This document shows positions 61,299 to 64,000 of a stretch of 64,000 nt of DNA, one piece after another (the stretch's first letter is position 1; the number at the start of each line of letters is the position of its first letter). This DNA comes from Chitinophaga rhizosphaerae. Lineage in GTDB: Bacteria; Bacteroidota; Bacteroidia; Chitinophagales; Chitinophagaceae. The translations under genes were made by a program, and so were the position numbers. The stretch spans positions 62,001 to 126,000 of the forward strand of contig NZ_RXLO01000011.1 in the NCBI RefSeq assembly GCF_003958645.1, given 5' to 3'. The notes below the pieces were generated by a model. That model worked only from the letters and a program-made list of their open reading frames with translations. It ran no database searches and was not told the DNA's origin.

Positions 61299-64000
61299 AT
61301 GAAATTATTTTTTAATCGCTTTTCGCTGATAGTGCTGTTCCTGTTTTGTTACAGCGCAACGAATGCACAACTGATCACCGTGAAGGGAAGGGTAGTGGCG
61401 GAAGAAGGCGGCCCGCTGCCCGGCGTTTCCGTGCTGCTGCATCAGCAGGGCGCCGCGCCAAAGCCCATGGCCGCAACAGACCAGAACGGCCATTTCACCG
61501 TTTCCGTTCCCGGCAATGCCCGGCTGGAACTGCGCTTCATTTCCTTCGAAACGCTGGTGGTGCCGGTGAACAACCGCACTTCGCTCAGCATCGTCATGAA
61601 GCCGTCTTCCACCTCGCTGAAGGAATCGGTGATCGTAGGGTATCAGAAAAAGACCCGTGAAACGGTGACGGGCGCTGTAACGCGGATCACCGGGAAAGAA
61701 TTGCAGGACGTTCCGGTTTCCAACGTGGAACAACTGCTGCAGGGGCGTGTTGCGGGATTGAACATCCAGCAGAATACCGGGGCGCCCGGCTTCCGGGGGG
61801 CTTCCTCCATCCGCGGCCTTTCCCAGATGATGGTCAACGGCTCGGGAGATAATGCCTACCTCACGCCACAGTCGCCCTTGTACGTGATCGACGGCGTGCC
61901 GGTAGATGCCAACGCCGGGTTCGAATACGGCTTCCAGTCGCAGGGCCCGGGCACCAGCCCGCTGTCGCTCATCCCGCCGGAAGATATCCAGTCGATCGAC
62001 GTGATGAAAGACGCGGAAGCCACCGCTCTCTATGGCTCCCGCGGCGCCAACGGTGTAATCGTGATCACCACCCGCCGGGGACAGTCGGCCGTGCCGATCG
62101 TTCGCTATGCCGGTAATATGTTCATCAACTTCACCCCCCAGCTCCGCAGCACCATCGGCGGAAAGGACGAACGGGCGTACCGGGTAAAAATGATCCGGGA
62201 CGGCAATAATCTCAGCGAGATCTATCGCATCAGCCAGACCCAGTTCCTGTCAGACAGCCTCAACGCGTTTTTCAACAACTCCACCAACTGGCAGGATATC
62301 TACTATCAAACCACCTACAACCATACGCATAACGTATCCGTTTCCGGCGGCGACCAGCGGCTGAACTACAAAACCAACCTGAACTATTATACCGAAGAAG
62401 GCGTGGTGCGCAACACCGGGTTCGACCGCTATTCCCTCAACCAGAACGTCAATTTCAACCCCACGCCCCGCCTCCAGCTGTCGGGCTACCTGTCTGCCGG
62501 CCTCGGTAAAAAGCTGAAAGGCAGCGGCAACGGGCTTACCGATGTAGGCGCAGGCAGCAATGTAAGCTCATCGCTGCTCCCCGGCCCGTCTTACTTCAAC
62601 AACGTCGGGCATTTCACCAATTCCATCTACCGGGTGAACGATACGCGTACCTATGATATCCGGACGTACCTCAATATCATGTACGAGCTTGTGCCGCACC
62701 TGCAATTGTCTACCAACACCAGCTACAACTATACCTCCGACCAGGAAGATACCTTCATTCCCGCGCTCGCCAATAACGACAAACCGGCGGTGTACGGTTT
62801 CAGCGGCAGGAAAAGCAACCTCTACAACCGGAGCAGCATCAACTACAACAACACCTGGAAAGAAAAGCACAGCGTGTATGCCTCCGTGTTTTCCGAAGCC
62901 ACGATCGTGAATGTACAGAACAAGGTCATCAACCAGTCTAACGGCCCGAACGATAACTACCATGGCCCCTACGGCTTCAGCTCCTATTTTTCTTCCGTGA
63001 GCGGAACCCCCGATGCCGGCGGCTTCAGTGAAGTGCACAGCGTGGGCTTTGCCGCCAACCTCAGTTACGACTACAACAAGAAATACGTGGTCAACTTCAA
63101 CTACCGGGCAGACGGTAACTCGTTTGCAGGGGAAAATGAACGCTGGGCGCATAGCCCGTCGGTTGGCCTGCGCTGGAATTTCAACAAGGAAAAACTGTTC
63201 GAACATGCCGAATGGCTCGATTTCGGCGACCTCCGTTTCAGCTACGGCGTGAACCTGCGCCCCACGACCAACATTTACGCCTCGATGGGCTGGTACGACG
63301 TGAAAGGCAACTACAACGGCGTTACCCGTATTTCGCCGCACCTCGGCCAGATGCCCAACCCGTTCCTGTTGCCGGAAGAAGTGGAGCAGTTCAACTACGG
63401 GTTCGATATGAGCATTTTCAAGGGGCGCATCGGGCTTACGCTCGACGCTTACACCAAAACGGTGTACAATATGCTGTATTCCCGCAAACTTTCGACGGGT
63501 ACAGGGTTTGAACAAACCTTCACGAACGACGCATCGATTTATAACTACGGTTACGAAGCGATGCTGACCGTAAGGCCATTCAAATCCACCAGCAAGATCA
63601 ACTGGACCATCAGCCTGAACGGAGCCGTGAACCGCGACGTAGTGCTTTCGCTGCCCGGCGGCGCCGCGCAGTTACTGTCTGACGACAAAACCATCATCAA
63701 CCGCGTAGGATACAGCGCCACTTCCAACTACCTCCACATCTACGAAGGCGTGTATCGCACAAATGCCGACGTGCCCGTAGACCCCATCACCGGCCTGCCC
63801 ATGCGGAACGAAGGGAAGGATTTCTATAAAGGCGGCGATTCGAAGTTCCGGGACGTGGACGGCAACTACGTGCTCAATGATGCAGACCTCCAGGTAGCCG
63901 GCACCCCCATCGCCCGGATCACCGGTGGGTTTTCCTCTTACCTCACTTACAAAAACTGGAGCATCAACCTCAACGGCACCATCCTTTTCAAGCGCGACCT
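61299..64000 (+). CDS. SusC-family TonB-dependent receptor, 3'-truncated by the window end
   Basis: Open from ATG 61299 (MKLFFNRFSLIVLFLFCYS) through base 64000, about 900 residues without a stop. The signal ends near TNAQ (24). CarboxypepD_reg is at about 28-105 (VKGRVVAEEGGPLPGVSVLL). The plug starts ESVIVGYQKKTRETVTGAV and has KDAEATALYGSRGANGVIVI (about 230-250), then barrel strands. There is no STN domain. It starts 11 bp after the DUF5007-like gene, so it belongs to the same operon. Its SusD partner should lie just past the window. Confidence 0.93.
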   Translation, partial: MKLFFNRFSLIVLFLFCYSATNAQLITVKGRVVAEEGGPLPGVSVLLHQQGAAPKPMAATDQNGHFTVSVPGNARLELRFISFETLVVPVNNRTSLSIVMKPSSTSLKESVIVGYQKKTRETVTGAVTRITGKELQDVPVSNVEQLLQGRVAGLNIQQNTGAPGFRGASSIRGLSQMMVNGSGDNAYLTPQSPLYVIDGVPVDANAGFEYGFQSQGPGTSPLSLIPPEDIQSIDVMKDAEATALYGSRGANGVIVITTRRGQSAVPIVRYAGNMFINFTPQLRSTIGGKDERAYRVKMIRDGNNLSEIYRISQTQFLSDSLNAFFNNSTNWQDIYYQTTYNHTHNVSVSGGDQRLNYKTNLNYYTEEGVVRNTGFDRYSLNQNVNFNPTPRLQLSGYLSAGLGKKLKGSGNGLTDVGAGSNVSSSLLPGPSYFNNVGHFTNSIYRVNDTRTYDIRTYLNIMYELVPHLQLSTNTSYNYTSDQEDTFIPALANNDKPAVYGFSGRKSNLYNRSSINYNNTWKEKHSVYASVFSEATIVNVQNKVINQSNGPNDNYHGPYGFSSYFSSVSGTPDAGGFSEVHSVGFAANLSYDYNKKYVVNFNYRADGNSFAGENERWAHSPSVGLRWNFNKEKLFEHAEWLDFGDLRFSYGVNLRPTTNIYASMGWYDVKGNYNGVTRISPHLGQMPNPFLLPEEVEQFNYGFDMSIFKGRIGLTLDAYTKTVYNMLYSRKLSTGTGFEQTFTNDASIYNYGYEAMLTVRPFKSTSKINWTISLNGAVNRDVVLSLPGGAAQLLSDDKTIINRVGYSATSNYLHIYEGVYRTNADVPVDPITGLPMRNEGKDFYKGGDSKFRDVDGNYVLNDADLQVAGTPIARITGGFSSYLTYKNWSINLNGTILFKRD

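Noticed and set aside
1..64000. tRNA, rRNA, CRISPR, insertion sequence or phage
   Set aside because: No cloverleaf, conserved rRNA text, regular spaced repeats, transposase or integrase was recognised.

Overview
The window looks like a chromosome segment of a glycan-degrading Bacteroidota, most likely Chitinophaga or a close relative. The evidence is five SusC-type TonB receptors, four SusD-type lipoproteins, two ECF sigma/FecR pairs, promoters of the Bacteroidota type (TTTG / TAnnTTTG) and little use of Shine-Dalgarno sites. No tRNA, rRNA, insertion sequence, CRISPR array or replication origin was seen. All family names come from reading motifs and from memory; no search was run.

Layout. 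1-435: end of a lipoprotein gene. 486-5257 (minus): SusC/SusD pair. 5807-7692 (minus): AraC regulator, short-chain dehydrogenase, DoxX-like membrane protein and a frameshifted gene remnant. 7893-9030: Crp/Fnr regulator convergent with an OsmC protein. 9361-10851: secreted LamG + endonuclease/exonuclease/phosphatase protein.

10977-31006 (minus) is the most unusual part. Two paralogous enzymes resemble the dehydratase half of LanM lanthipeptide synthetases (DUF4135-like). They keep every catalytic position I could compare with CylM but have no LanC cyclase domain. The second copy heads a tightly spaced run of very large proteins without signal peptides: 1583 aa (DUF6603-like), 717 aa, 1353 aa, 1176 aa (YVTN propeller) and a 346-codon reading frame broken by one TAA. 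Each dehydratase gene has its own copy of a duplicated AT-rich leader with a conserved promoter and palindrome. I know of no described system with this composition; it is my candidate for the new system.

31432-32007 (minus): small unknown protein. 32143-40710: a fucoside-directed polysaccharide utilisation locus (GH29 fucosidase, SusD, SusC with STN domain, FecR, and a divergent ECF sigma factor). 40940-47470 (plus): a small His/Cys-containing membrane protein, an ABC ATPase, a siderophore-type TonB receptor and two ABC-2 permeases, read as one transport operon. 47505-47759: a TonB-receptor N-terminal remnant.

47863-64000 (plus): an ECF sigma/FecR system followed by two SusC/SusD pairs, a fasciclin-domain lipoprotein, a DUF5007-like lipoprotein and a third SusC running off the window end. 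A 26-base G-run/TGTGTCT motif precedes both fecR and the second SusC/SusD operon, which suggests one sigma factor controls both.
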